A stretch of DNA of 5,329 nt from an uncultured bacterium. GTDB lineage: Bacteria; Bacillota; Limnochordia; DTU080; JAAYLA01. A program made the position numbers and the translations under genes. Position 1 is the first letter of the stretch. Each line of letters opens with the position of its first letter. Positions 1-5,329 of this stretch are shown here, in pieces. The stretch spans positions 1-5,329 of the forward strand of contig CALKAQ010000068.1 of NCBI GenBank assembly GCA_937983075.1. Reading direction: 5' to 3'. The notes below the pieces were generated by a model that saw nothing but the letters and a program-made list of their open reading frames with translations, ran no database searches and was not told the DNA's origin.

Positions 1-1872
1 GACCGCGGCACGACGATTCGCATGAATCCGGCCGACGGGACGTACGAGGTCGTCGCACGCGGCTTCCGAACGCCGAACGGCATCGGTTGGGGCCCGGAAG
101 GCGAAATATTCATCACCGACAACGAAGGTGTATGGAATCCGGCTTCCAAGCTCATTCACGTCCGTGAAGGCCACTTCTACGGCTTCCGAGATGCGGATCC
201 GGCATTCTTCGAAGGCTGGGAAGTCACGCCCCCGATCATCTACTTCCCGCACCATGAAGCGGCCAACACGCCCACACAGCCCGTGCTTGTCATCGACGAC
301 AGCCCCTACAAAGGACAAATTTACGTCGGCGACGTCCATCACGGCGGCATCAAACGAGTCTATCTCGACAAAGTCGAAGGCGAATACCAAGGCGCTCTCT
401 TCCGGTTCAGCCAAGGGCTTGAAGCCGGCATCAACCGCATGGTTTGGGGTCCCGACAACGCCTTGTATGTCGGCGGCATCGGTCAGGCGGGCAACTTTTC
501 CTGGCAAGGAAGAACCCACGGTTTGCAGCGCCTGAAATTCAACGGAAAGATCACTTTCGAGATGCTCGCCGTCCGTGCGAAAACGAACGGCATGGAAATC
601 GAATTCACCGAACCGCTGGGCCCCGACAAAGGCAACTTGCCGACTGACTACTTCGTCGCCCAGTGGCGCTACGTTCCGACCCCCGCATACGGCGGACCGA
701 AAGTTGACTACGAAGTTCTGACGGTCAATGCGGTTCACGTTTCGCCGGATCGGCGCAAGGTTTTCTTGGAAATCGACGGCCGCAAAGAAGGACACGTCAT
801 CTACATTCGCCTCCTAGCTGACCGGGTGACGAATGAAGCCGGCGAGCGGCCATGGAGCACGGAAACGTGGTACACGCTGAACAAAATCCCCAAGAACGAC
901 TACGGCTTCACCGAACCCATCGCCGTCATTCATTCGGATCCTTATCCACCGTCAGGTCACGCCCCGCTGACCGTGAAATTTAATGCGAGCGAATCCATCG
1001 ATCCGACCACCGGCGGCGACATCGTCGACTACCACTGGGATCTCGGCGACGGCACGAGCAGTGACGCAGCTGCCCTCACGCATACGTACGACGCTGAGGG
1101 CACCTACACCGTGACGTTGACCGTCACCAATGCCGCCGGTCTCGTAAAAACGGAAACGACCGAAGTCGTCGTCGGAAACACGTATCCGGCTCCGACGATC
1201 ATCGCTCCAGCCCCAGGAGTGACCATTGAGAACAAACAAAACATCCGCTTTGAAGGATACGCAACAGATGCCGAAGACGGGGATCTGGCGCCCGAACAGC
1301 TGACCTGGACGCTGTATGTCGAGACTGCAACCGGCGAACGTGCAGCCATCGCCACCCACGTCGGTACGGCCGGAGAATTCGTCTTGCCTGATGACCACCA
1401 TTGGACCCAGGACCTCACCTATTGGGTCGAACTGCAGGCAACCGACAACGACGGCCTGTCCTGGTCCACCGAACGCAAAGTGCGCTTCACTCGGCTCCAT
1501 GCGGCCTATGCGGATGAAATCTCTGGCTTTCAGGTGCTCAGCGGTACGGGCGGCGCTGATGAACCGGCCGTCTTGGCATCCGGCAGAGCCGGCGATTACA
1601 TCGGGTGGCACGGGCTCAACTTGACCGGTCGCAACCCCTTGTTTGTGCAAGTGGCTGCCGGTGCCGTCGGTGGCAGCTTGGAAATTCGGCTTGACGATCC
1701 TGCCGGCGAGCTCCTCGGGACGATTCCCTTGGATGAGGCAGACACCTGGAAAACGGTGCCCGTTCCCATTTCGTTCGATGGAGTTCACGACATCTATCTC
1801 GTCGCATCCGGTGAAGGGCCGGTCGTCGCCCAAGTACACTGGATACAACTCGTCGGACCCGGGATTCAATAA
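1..1872 (+). CDS. Secreted PQQ/sorbosone dehydrogenase-like propeller protein with PKD and CBM6-like domains (5' partial)
   Basis: The reading frame is open from base 1. The ATG at 22 is not the start: no Shine-Dalgarno precedes it, no signal peptide follows it, and the seven codons before it (DRGTTIR) continue a propeller strand of the form 'G-T-x-I-R-M-N-P-x-D-G'. Counting from that Met, residues 1-200 are the end of a glucose/sorbosone dehydrogenase-like beta-propeller (GFRTPNGIGWGPEGEIFITD at 14-33; GQIYVGD; GEYQGALFRF; GLQRL; FEMLAVRA; FTEPL). Residues 205-290 form a beta-rich segment (VPTPAYGGPKVDY, ETWYTLNKIP) typical of these multidomain proteins. Residues 299-385 are a PKD domain (YHWDLGDG at 337-344, then HTYDAEGTYTVTLTV). 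Residues 389-490 are another Ig-like domain, and 495-612 resemble CBM6 (GDYIGWHGLNLTG, SLEIRLDDPAGELLGTI, VHDIYLVASG). Family knowledge suggests extracellular sugar binding and perhaps PQQ-dependent sugar oxidation. Catalytic competence cannot be judged because the N-terminal blades are missing. No CxxCH and no cysteine is present. The next gene starts 24 nt downstream. Confidence 0.85.
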   Translation, partial: DRGTTIRMNPADGTYEVVARGFRTPNGIGWGPEGEIFITDNEGVWNPASKLIHVREGHFYGFRDADPAFFEGWEVTPPIIYFPHHEAANTPTQPVLVIDDSPYKGQIYVGDVHHGGIKRVYLDKVEGEYQGALFRFSQGLEAGINRMVWGPDNALYVGGIGQAGNFSWQGRTHGLQRLKFNGKITFEMLAVRAKTNGMEIEFTEPLGPDKGNLPTDYFVAQWRYVPTPAYGGPKVDYEVLTVNAVHVSPDRRKVFLEIDGRKEGHVIYIRLLADRVTNEAGERPWSTETWYTLNKIPKNDYGFTEPIAVIHSDPYPPSGHAPLTVKFNASESIDPTTGGDIVDYHWDLGDGTSSDAAALTHTYDAEGTYTVTLTVTNAAGLVKTETTEVVVGNTYPAPTIIAPAPGVTIENKQNIRFEGYATDAEDGDLAPEQLTWTLYVETATGERAAIATHVGTAGEFVLPDDHHWTQDLTYWVELQATDNDGLSWSTERKVRFTRLHAAYADEISGFQVLSGTGGADEPAVLASGRAGDYIGWHGLNLTGRNPLFVQVAAGAVGGSLEIRLDDPAGELLGTIPLDEADTWKTVPVPISFDGVHDIYLVASGEGPVVAQVHWIQLVGPGIQ

Positions 1873-1883
1873 TCGCTCACGTC

Positions 1884-1889
1884 AGGAGG
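1884..1889 (+). promoter_or_regulatory. Ribosome binding site of the 1897 gene
   Basis: An exact AGGAGG lies 7 nt before the ATG at 1897, inside the 24-nt gap after the upstream stop codon. There is little room for a separate promoter in this gap, so the two genes are probably co-transcribed. Confidence 0.85.
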
Positions 1890-1896
1890 AATCAAA

Positions 1897-2562
1897 ATGA
1901 AGAACGGCTTGCGCATTTGCATCGGGTTGATCGTGGTGCTGCTGCTGGCTGGATCGGCTCTGGCCAACCGCCCACACGATCCTTGGGTGCTGCGCACTAC
2001 GTTGGATGATCGACCGCACATCCTCGTCGTCGCTTTGCACGAAAACTTGTGGGCGACTTATGATGTCAGCCGCAACGCTCTGTTCAAGGTGTTAAGCGAA
2101 AGCATCAACTTTGTCGGCGGTCCCGTCTACACGTGGGTCCACGGGCCGATGCCCACTTCGAAAGGCATCACCTACCTCAGTGAGCCTCCGGACCCCGTCT
2201 GGCAAGTGCTCGATGCCGATGGCAACGATATTCTCGACACAGTGCGCTATCGCGGCCATATGTACAAGGGCACGAACTGGAACGCCGTTTACTTGCTCCA
2301 CGAACTCATCCTGACGGACGGCACCGTCATCACGGTCATCGAGCAGCCGGAAGTGTCGGCCCGTCCTAATCGGCCCATTGGGTTCATTCAAGCATTTGAA
2401 GTGGAGAATCAGCCGGAGGGCGTCACCATTTTGCTGACTCTCCCGCCGGAAACCGACCTCGACAACGTCAATACGAATGGGGTCATCGTACAGGGTGAAG
2501 ACCGTGCCATGCTCGCTCTAAACGAAATCGGCCTCACGGTCATCACCATTTACGTCGAATAA
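1897..2562 (+). CDS. Exported stand-alone 'RPHDPW' domain protein, function unknown
   Basis: This is a 221-aa protein with a clear Sec signal peptide: KNGLR n-region, hydrophobic core at about 9-19 (IGLIVVLLLAG), and probable cleavage after ALA at 23. The mature chain opens directly with NRPHDPWVLRTTLDDRPH. Further signatures are ALHENLWATYDVSRNALFKV (47-66), FVGGPVYTWVHGPMPTSKG (72-90), VRYRGHMYK (116-124) and VIEQPEV (147-153). From memory, not a search, this series matches a domain found in large secreted cytochrome c / ThuA / PKD proteins of Bacteroidetes and relatives, where it reads roughly 'RPHxPWVFRSVLD ... LWVAYDxxxxxLYKxWKG ... VYxxxHGPQPTS ... YRG ... EQPE'. The fold looks all-beta, like a carbohydrate-binding or structural module, and no catalytic motif is evident. 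Here it is a separate gene, with no haem-binding motif and no mature cysteine. It lies just after the propeller/PKD/CBM6-like gene, which suggests partner subunits or a split of an ancestral fusion. The start is secure from the AGGAGG and the signal peptide. Confidence 0.9.
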   Translation: MKNGLRICIGLIVVLLLAGSALANRPHDPWVLRTTLDDRPHILVVALHENLWATYDVSRNALFKVLSESINFVGGPVYTWVHGPMPTSKGITYLSEPPDPVWQVLDADGNDILDTVRYRGHMYKGTNWNAVYLLHELILTDGTVITVIEQPEVSARPNRPIGFIQAFEVENQPEGVTILLTLPPETDLDNVNTNGVIVQGEDRAMLALNEIGLTVITIYVE

Positions 2563-2682
2563 TCGCCGGATTGCCGCTTGACCTCATTGGAAGAGGAGGT
2601 GGTCAATCACCGCAGTCGACGCAAGTCAAGCAAGGTTTCACTGTTTCGCATTTCACCGAAAAATTTAGGAGGAGGTATACGC
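2563..2682 (+). other. 120-nt intergenic leader with an inverted repeat and an orphan SD-like sequence
   Basis: This gap is longer than the one before the 1897 gene. It holds TTGACC (2578-2583) and its complement GGTCAA (2601-2606). Between them, at 2594-2599, is an exact AGGAGG with no suitably spaced start codon after it. ACCTC at 2581-2585 could also pair with GAGGT at 2596-2600. No convincing -35/-10 pair or T-rich terminator is visible. The segment may be a leader controlling the downstream gene or simply spacer. Confidence 0.35.
2667..2676 (+). promoter_or_regulatory. Strong ribosome binding site fixing the start at 2683
   Basis: AGGAGGAGGT extends the usual Shine-Dalgarno core. Its 3' AGGAGG copy (2670-2675) lies 7 nt before the ATG at 2683. 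That choice gives a textbook signal peptide. The longer in-frame TTG start at 2578 would add a charged 35-residue extension with no ribosome binding site. Confidence 0.9.
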
Positions 2683-3876
2683 ATGCGAAAGAAATCTTTC
2701 TTAGCGGCAGTTGCGTTCGGTATACTCCAGCTCCTCGCTGCGACATCAGCTTTTGCGGCTCCGGAGATCGTAGGCGAAGTCGAAATCGGCGTGGACGTAT
2801 CACAACAATTGTACATCGCATTCGAGACGACAATTGCCAGCATGAGCAGCATCGAATACGGCGTCGACGGTGAATTCACGCATGCCACCGATACGTATGT
2901 CGCTCTCGACTCTTACCACGTCCATACGTTGTCCGACCTCAAGCCCGGCACGACCTATACGTATCGCATCCGGATTACGGATTGGGTCGGCGGAGAAGTG
3001 GTTACGGAGCCGGAAACGCTGAAGACTCCCGAGCTGACTTCACCCAAGAGCGTTCAAGCTTATGGCGGAAATCAAGCCGCTTCGCTTTCTTGGGATCCGA
3101 GCTTCGGTGCGGTCAGCTATGTCGTGAAGCGTTCCGAGCAGCCGGGCGGACCGCATGAGACCGTTGCGACGGTCGATACGACGTCATACCGTGATCAAGG
3201 TCTAGCCAACGAGACAACTTACTACTACGTCATCGCAGCCATTGACGCCGATGGAAACGAATCCGTTCCGTCGGACGAAGTTTCGGCTACGCCGAAGCCT
3301 TTTGCGCTGACGGAAAGCATTGACATTAACACCCACATGCCCGGCAAAACCGAGATCCTAGGCGATACCGTGCGCATCACCGCTGCCGGCAACGACATCT
3401 GGCATTCGTCGGACAGCTTCCGCTTTGTCTACACGCAGGTGTCCGGTGACGTCACCATCACCGCCCGCGTGGTTTCTTTCAAGCCCAATCCACAGGACAC
3501 GGGCTGGGGCAAAGCGGTCGTCATGATTCGCGAAACCTTGGATGCCAATTCGAAGCACGCAATGACCGTCGCTTCGAGCGGAAACGGATCGCACTTCCAG
3601 CGCCGCCCCGAAACGGGCATCGAGATGACCGACCCGATTTCCCAAACCGTCGGGCCGAACCTCGGATTCCCCATGTGGATTCGATTGAAGCGTGAGGGCG
3701 ACGTTTTCTACTCCTATGCTTCGCATAACGGCGAGTCGTGGACGCTGATCGGAGCGGTGAGCATTCCCATGAACAAAGACGTCTACGTCGGCATCGGAGT
3801 CACCGCTCATATGAAGACGGGAGGAACGGACCATCCGGCCGTCGTAGAATTCGACAACATCGAAATAACGCAATAA
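2683..3876 (+). CDS. Exported protein with two Fn3-like domains and a C-terminal DUF1349/LamG-like domain
   Basis: This is a 397-aa protein counted from the ATG chosen by ribosome binding site and signal peptide (MRKKSFLAAVAFGILQLLAA, probable cleavage near AFA-A at 25). Residues 27-116 look like an Fn3-type beta-sandwich of the kind found at the N-terminus of purple acid phosphatases (SIEYGVDGEF; HVHTLSDLKPGTTYTYRIRI; PETLKTP). Residues 120-206 are a canonical Fn3 domain (ASLSWDPSFGAVSYVVKRSE; TTYYYVIAAIDADGNES; SDEVSATP). Residues 207-397 match a concanavalin-like DUF1349/LamG-type module (DIWHSSDSFRFVY at 238-250; GDVTITARV; WGKAVVMIRETLDANSKHAM at 275-294; FQRRP; MWIRLKREGD; VEFDNIEI). 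Such modules are usually attached to secreted carbohydrate-active or adhesive proteins. No catalytic domain is present, so a binding or scaffold role outside the cell is inferred. The mature chain has no cysteine, no sortase motif and no C-terminal membrane anchor. It probably belongs to the same transcription unit as its neighbours, although the 120-nt leader could hold an unrecognised promoter. Confidence 0.9.
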   Translation: MRKKSFLAAVAFGILQLLAATSAFAAPEIVGEVEIGVDVSQQLYIAFETTIASMSSIEYGVDGEFTHATDTYVALDSYHVHTLSDLKPGTTYTYRIRITDWVGGEVVTEPETLKTPELTSPKSVQAYGGNQAASLSWDPSFGAVSYVVKRSEQPGGPHETVATVDTTSYRDQGLANETTYYYVIAAIDADGNESVPSDEVSATPKPFALTESIDINTHMPGKTEILGDTVRITAAGNDIWHSSDSFRFVYTQVSGDVTITARVVSFKPNPQDTGWGKAVVMIRETLDANSKHAMTVASSGNGSHFQRRPETGIEMTDPISQTVGPNLGFPMWIRLKREGDVFYSYASHNGESWTLIGAVSIPMNKDVYVGIGVTAHMKTGGTDHPAVVEFDNIEITQ

Positions 3877-3886
3877 TTCCAGCCGC

Positions 3887-3930
3887 GGGAGAGCGCTCGC
3901 TCAACCAACCGGGCGCTCTCTCCGACTTTT
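3887..3930 (+). terminator. Intercistronic hairpin with short T-run (weak terminator or attenuator)
   Basis: Bases 3887-3898 (GGGAGAGCGCTC) pair with 3911-3922 in a 12-bp stem containing two G-T wobbles, around a 12-nt loop. Four T residues follow at 3927-3930, separated from the stem by 4 nt. The hairpin begins 11 nt after the upstream stop codon and ends 4 nt before the next gene's AGGAGG. The gapped, short T-run suggests partial termination or mRNA 3'-end protection rather than a full stop. Confidence 0.6.
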
Positions 3931-3934
3931 CAAC

Positions 3935-3940
3935 AGGAGG
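3935..3940 (+). promoter_or_regulatory. Ribosome binding site selecting ATG 3949 over ATG 3961
   Basis: AGGAGG lies 8 nt before ATG 3949 and 20 nt before the in-frame ATG at 3961, so the upstream Met is preferred. Only 18 nt separate the T-run of the preceding hairpin from this start. A dedicated promoter would therefore have to overlap the hairpin or the 3' end of the preceding gene. Confidence 0.8.
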
Positions 3941-3948
3941 GATAAGGT

Positions 3949-5190
3949 ATGCTCGAGCCCATGCCGCAAGTGTTTCGTCGCCGTTTGACGCTAGGCATCT
4001 TCGTTCTTCTGCTCGTCGGAGCCGTGTTGACCGCTGCCAATCCGGCCGCCGCCCAAGAGCGTGAGGTACGGTTCATCAAGCGCCAACTCACCGAAGAGTT
4101 TTACAGCGAAGGCGCAGCCTATGCGGACATCAACAATGACGGCGCCATCGACGTCATCGTCGGTCCGTTCTGGTTTGAGGGCCCGACTTTCCGAGAGCGC
4201 CACGCATACACGGAGCCCAAGGTCGCCAACATTTACGATTACTCGGAGTTCTTCTTGATCTTCGCCCACGATTTTAACGAAGACGGATGGCCTGACATCC
4301 TCGTCATCAGCTTCCCGAACTGGGATGCCTATTGGTACGAAAATCCGCAAGGCGCGGAAGGTTACTGGCAGGCTCATTTGGCCCACCCGAATATCGGCAA
4401 CGAATCCCCCACTCTCGCAGACATTGACGGCGACGGCCGGCCTGAGCTCGTTTTCCAGTACAACGGCCAACTAGGCTACGCCAAATATGATCCGGAGAAC
4501 CCGACCCAACAGTGGACCTTTTATCCCATCTCGCCGCCTCGTAATCGTTCCTACTACGCTCACGGCCTCGGTGTCGGGGACATCAACCTGGATGGCCGAG
4601 TGGACGTTCTCGAGGAAGACGGCTGGTGGGAACAGCCCGACTCTCCGGACAAGCCTTGGATTCACCATCCCTTTAATTTCAATACCCGTGGCCCGCACGG
4701 CGGCGCCCAAATGTACGTCTATGATGTTGACGGTGACGGCTTGCCCGATGTCATCACCAGTCTCGACGCCCACCACTGGGGTCTGGCCTGGTTCAAACAA
4801 ATCCGAGACGGCAATCGAATCACGTTCGAAGAGCACCTCATCATGGGCGAGCACCCTGACGAGGTTCCCTATCACGACGTCACGTTCTCTCAACCCCATG
4901 CGCTCGTTCTCGCGGACGTCGATGGAGATGGCCTGCTGGACATCATCACCGGCAAGCGCCGTTGGGCTCACGGTCCGTCCGGCGACCCCGAACCCAACGC
5001 CCCGCCGGTGCTTTACTGGTTCAAGCTTCATCGCACAGAAGATGGCGGAGCTTGGTTTGAACCACACTTGATCGACGACGCCAGCGGCGTCGGAACTCAG
5101 TTCACGGCCGGCGACTTCAACGGCCTCGGCACGCTCGACATCCTGGTCTCCAACAAAATGGGTTCGTACATCTTCTTCCAAATTCCGTGA
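3949..5190 (+). CDS. Exported FG-GAP/VCBS-repeat beta-propeller protein, function unknown
   Basis: This is a 413-aa protein. Residues 1-36 are a signal peptide with Arg-rich n-region (RRR at 10-12), hydrophobic core LTLGIFVLLLVGAVLTAA and probable cleavage at AAAQ. The rest is a beta-propeller with seven Asp-rich loops of the calcium-binding FG-GAP/VCBS type: DINNDG (60), DFNEDG (108), DIDGDG (158), DINLDG (211), DVDGDG (259), DVDGDG (323) and a degenerate DFNGLG (389). Seven motifs fit a seven-bladed propeller. Conserved-looking stretches between loops include VGPFWFEGP, WYENP, GWWEQP, TSLDAHHWGLAWF (270-282), FSQPHAL, GKRRWAHGPSGDPEP and APPVLYWF. From memory these match a distinct family of secreted 'VCBS repeat' proteins frequent in Planctomycetes, Verrucomicrobia and similar bacteria, with no function known to me. 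The non-loop conservation (H, W, D clusters) hints at a ligand or active site rather than a plain scaffold, but this is inference. No cysteine, lyase or integrin-specific motif is present. It is the last gene before a strong terminator. Confidence 0.92.
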   Translation: MLEPMPQVFRRRLTLGIFVLLLVGAVLTAANPAAAQEREVRFIKRQLTEEFYSEGAAYADINNDGAIDVIVGPFWFEGPTFRERHAYTEPKVANIYDYSEFFLIFAHDFNEDGWPDILVISFPNWDAYWYENPQGAEGYWQAHLAHPNIGNESPTLADIDGDGRPELVFQYNGQLGYAKYDPENPTQQWTFYPISPPRNRSYYAHGLGVGDINLDGRVDVLEEDGWWEQPDSPDKPWIHHPFNFNTRGPHGGAQMYVYDVDGDGLPDVITSLDAHHWGLAWFKQIRDGNRITFEEHLIMGEHPDEVPYHDVTFSQPHALVLADVDGDGLLDIITGKRRWAHGPSGDPEPNAPPVLYWFKLHRTEDGGAWFEPHLIDDASGVGTQFTAGDFNGLGTLDILVSNKMGSYIFFQIP

Positions 5191-5203
5191 CCATGGCAAG
5201 CTC

Positions 5204-5240
5204 AAAGGCAGGAGTGGCCATCACCCACTCCTGCCTTTTT
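5204..5240 (+). terminator. Rho-independent terminator closing the gene cluster
   Basis: Bases 5204-5217 (AAAGGCAGGAGTGG) pair perfectly with 5225-5238 in a 14-bp stem around a 7-nt loop, with a five-T run at 5236-5240. It begins 14 nt after the last stop codon. In the opposite direction the stem is preceded by A5 and followed by only three T, so it might also act weakly on a convergent minus-strand gene. Confidence 0.93.
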
Positions 5241-5329
5241 CAACATATGGGTTCACGCACATCGTCGTTTTCAATTCTATACAGTTCTGCTTCATTCCGT
5301 GTGGGAATGCTTTCCCCGGCTACTCCCGT

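Noticed and set aside
22..24. ATG at 22 as true start of gene 1
   Set aside because: The frame is open to base 1, the preceding codons continue a propeller strand, and no Shine-Dalgarno or signal peptide is present. The gene is truncated by the window.
952..1869. 305-codon minus-strand open frame opposite gene 1
   Set aside because: It is the antisense shadow of the PKD and CBM6-like coding region, whose domains are clear on the plus strand. Its product shows no recognisable motif or signal peptide.
2636..2664. Possible promoter (TTTCAC with 17-nt spacing to AAAAAT) before gene 3
   Set aside because: Both boxes match the consensus poorly and transcription would start inside the ribosome binding site.
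2578..2682. Upstream TTG start adding 35 residues to gene 3
   Set aside because: It would bury the signal peptide behind a charged extension and has no ribosome binding site, while ATG 2683 has an extended AGGAGGAGGT 7 nt upstream.
3991..5205. Two long minus-strand open frames (159 and 244 codons) opposite gene 4
   Set aside because: They mirror the Asp-rich repeat codons of the VCBS gene. Their Val-rich translations have no domain signature and the plus-strand reading is unambiguous.
5303..5316. Small inverted repeat GGGAA/TTCCC near the right edge
   Set aside because: The stem is only 5 bp with no T-run or partner motif, as expected by chance.
1..5329. CRISPR array, tRNA/rRNA, insertion sequence or prophage signals
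   Set aside because: No spaced direct repeats, cloverleaf-like sequence, transposase motif or terminal inverted repeats were seen. The window is almost entirely occupied by four ordinary-looking coding regions.

Overview
The window carries four consecutive plus-strand genes, all apparently for secreted or cell-surface proteins, closed by a strong rho-independent terminator. GC content looks mid-to-high 50s % by eye. The codons favour C or G at third positions (GAC, GTC, AAC, GGC). Every complete gene has an exact AGGAGG Shine-Dalgarno 7-8 nt before its ATG. The mature proteins contain no cysteine at all. The domain families are ones I associate mainly with Planctomycetes, Verrucomicrobia, Bacteroidetes and other environmental carbohydrate degraders. 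The strong Shine-Dalgarno sites, cysteine avoidance and signal-peptide style would also fit a Bacillota-like host. I cannot fix the phylum from the sequence.

Layout. (1) 1-1872: the 3' part of a gene for a PQQ/sorbosone-dehydrogenase-like beta-propeller, followed by a beta-rich linker domain, a PKD domain, a second Ig-like domain and a C-terminal CBM6-like carbohydrate-binding module. Its start lies upstream of the window. (2) 1897-2562: a 221-aa exported protein made of a single 'RPHDPW' domain, which I recall as one part of large secreted cytochrome c proteins and which here stands alone. (3) 2683-3876: a 397-aa exported protein with two fibronectin type III-like domains and a DUF1349/LamG-like beta-sandwich. 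(4) 3949-5190: a 413-aa exported FG-GAP/VCBS propeller with seven Asp-rich calcium-loop motifs. A 12-bp hairpin with a short T-run sits between genes 3 and 4, and a 14-bp terminator hairpin follows gene 4. The last 89 bases hold no assigned gene.

How they may work together (inference): the genes share strand, spacing, export and carbohydrate- or surface-associated beta folds. This suggests one transcription unit building an extracellular sugar-binding and possibly sugar-oxidising apparatus. No glycoside hydrolase, transporter, regulator, haem c motif (CxxCH) or transposase is visible, so the substrate and the catalytic partner must be sought outside the window. Genes 2 and 4 belong to recognisable but, as far as I know, functionally uncharacterised families. 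They are the most interesting content here.
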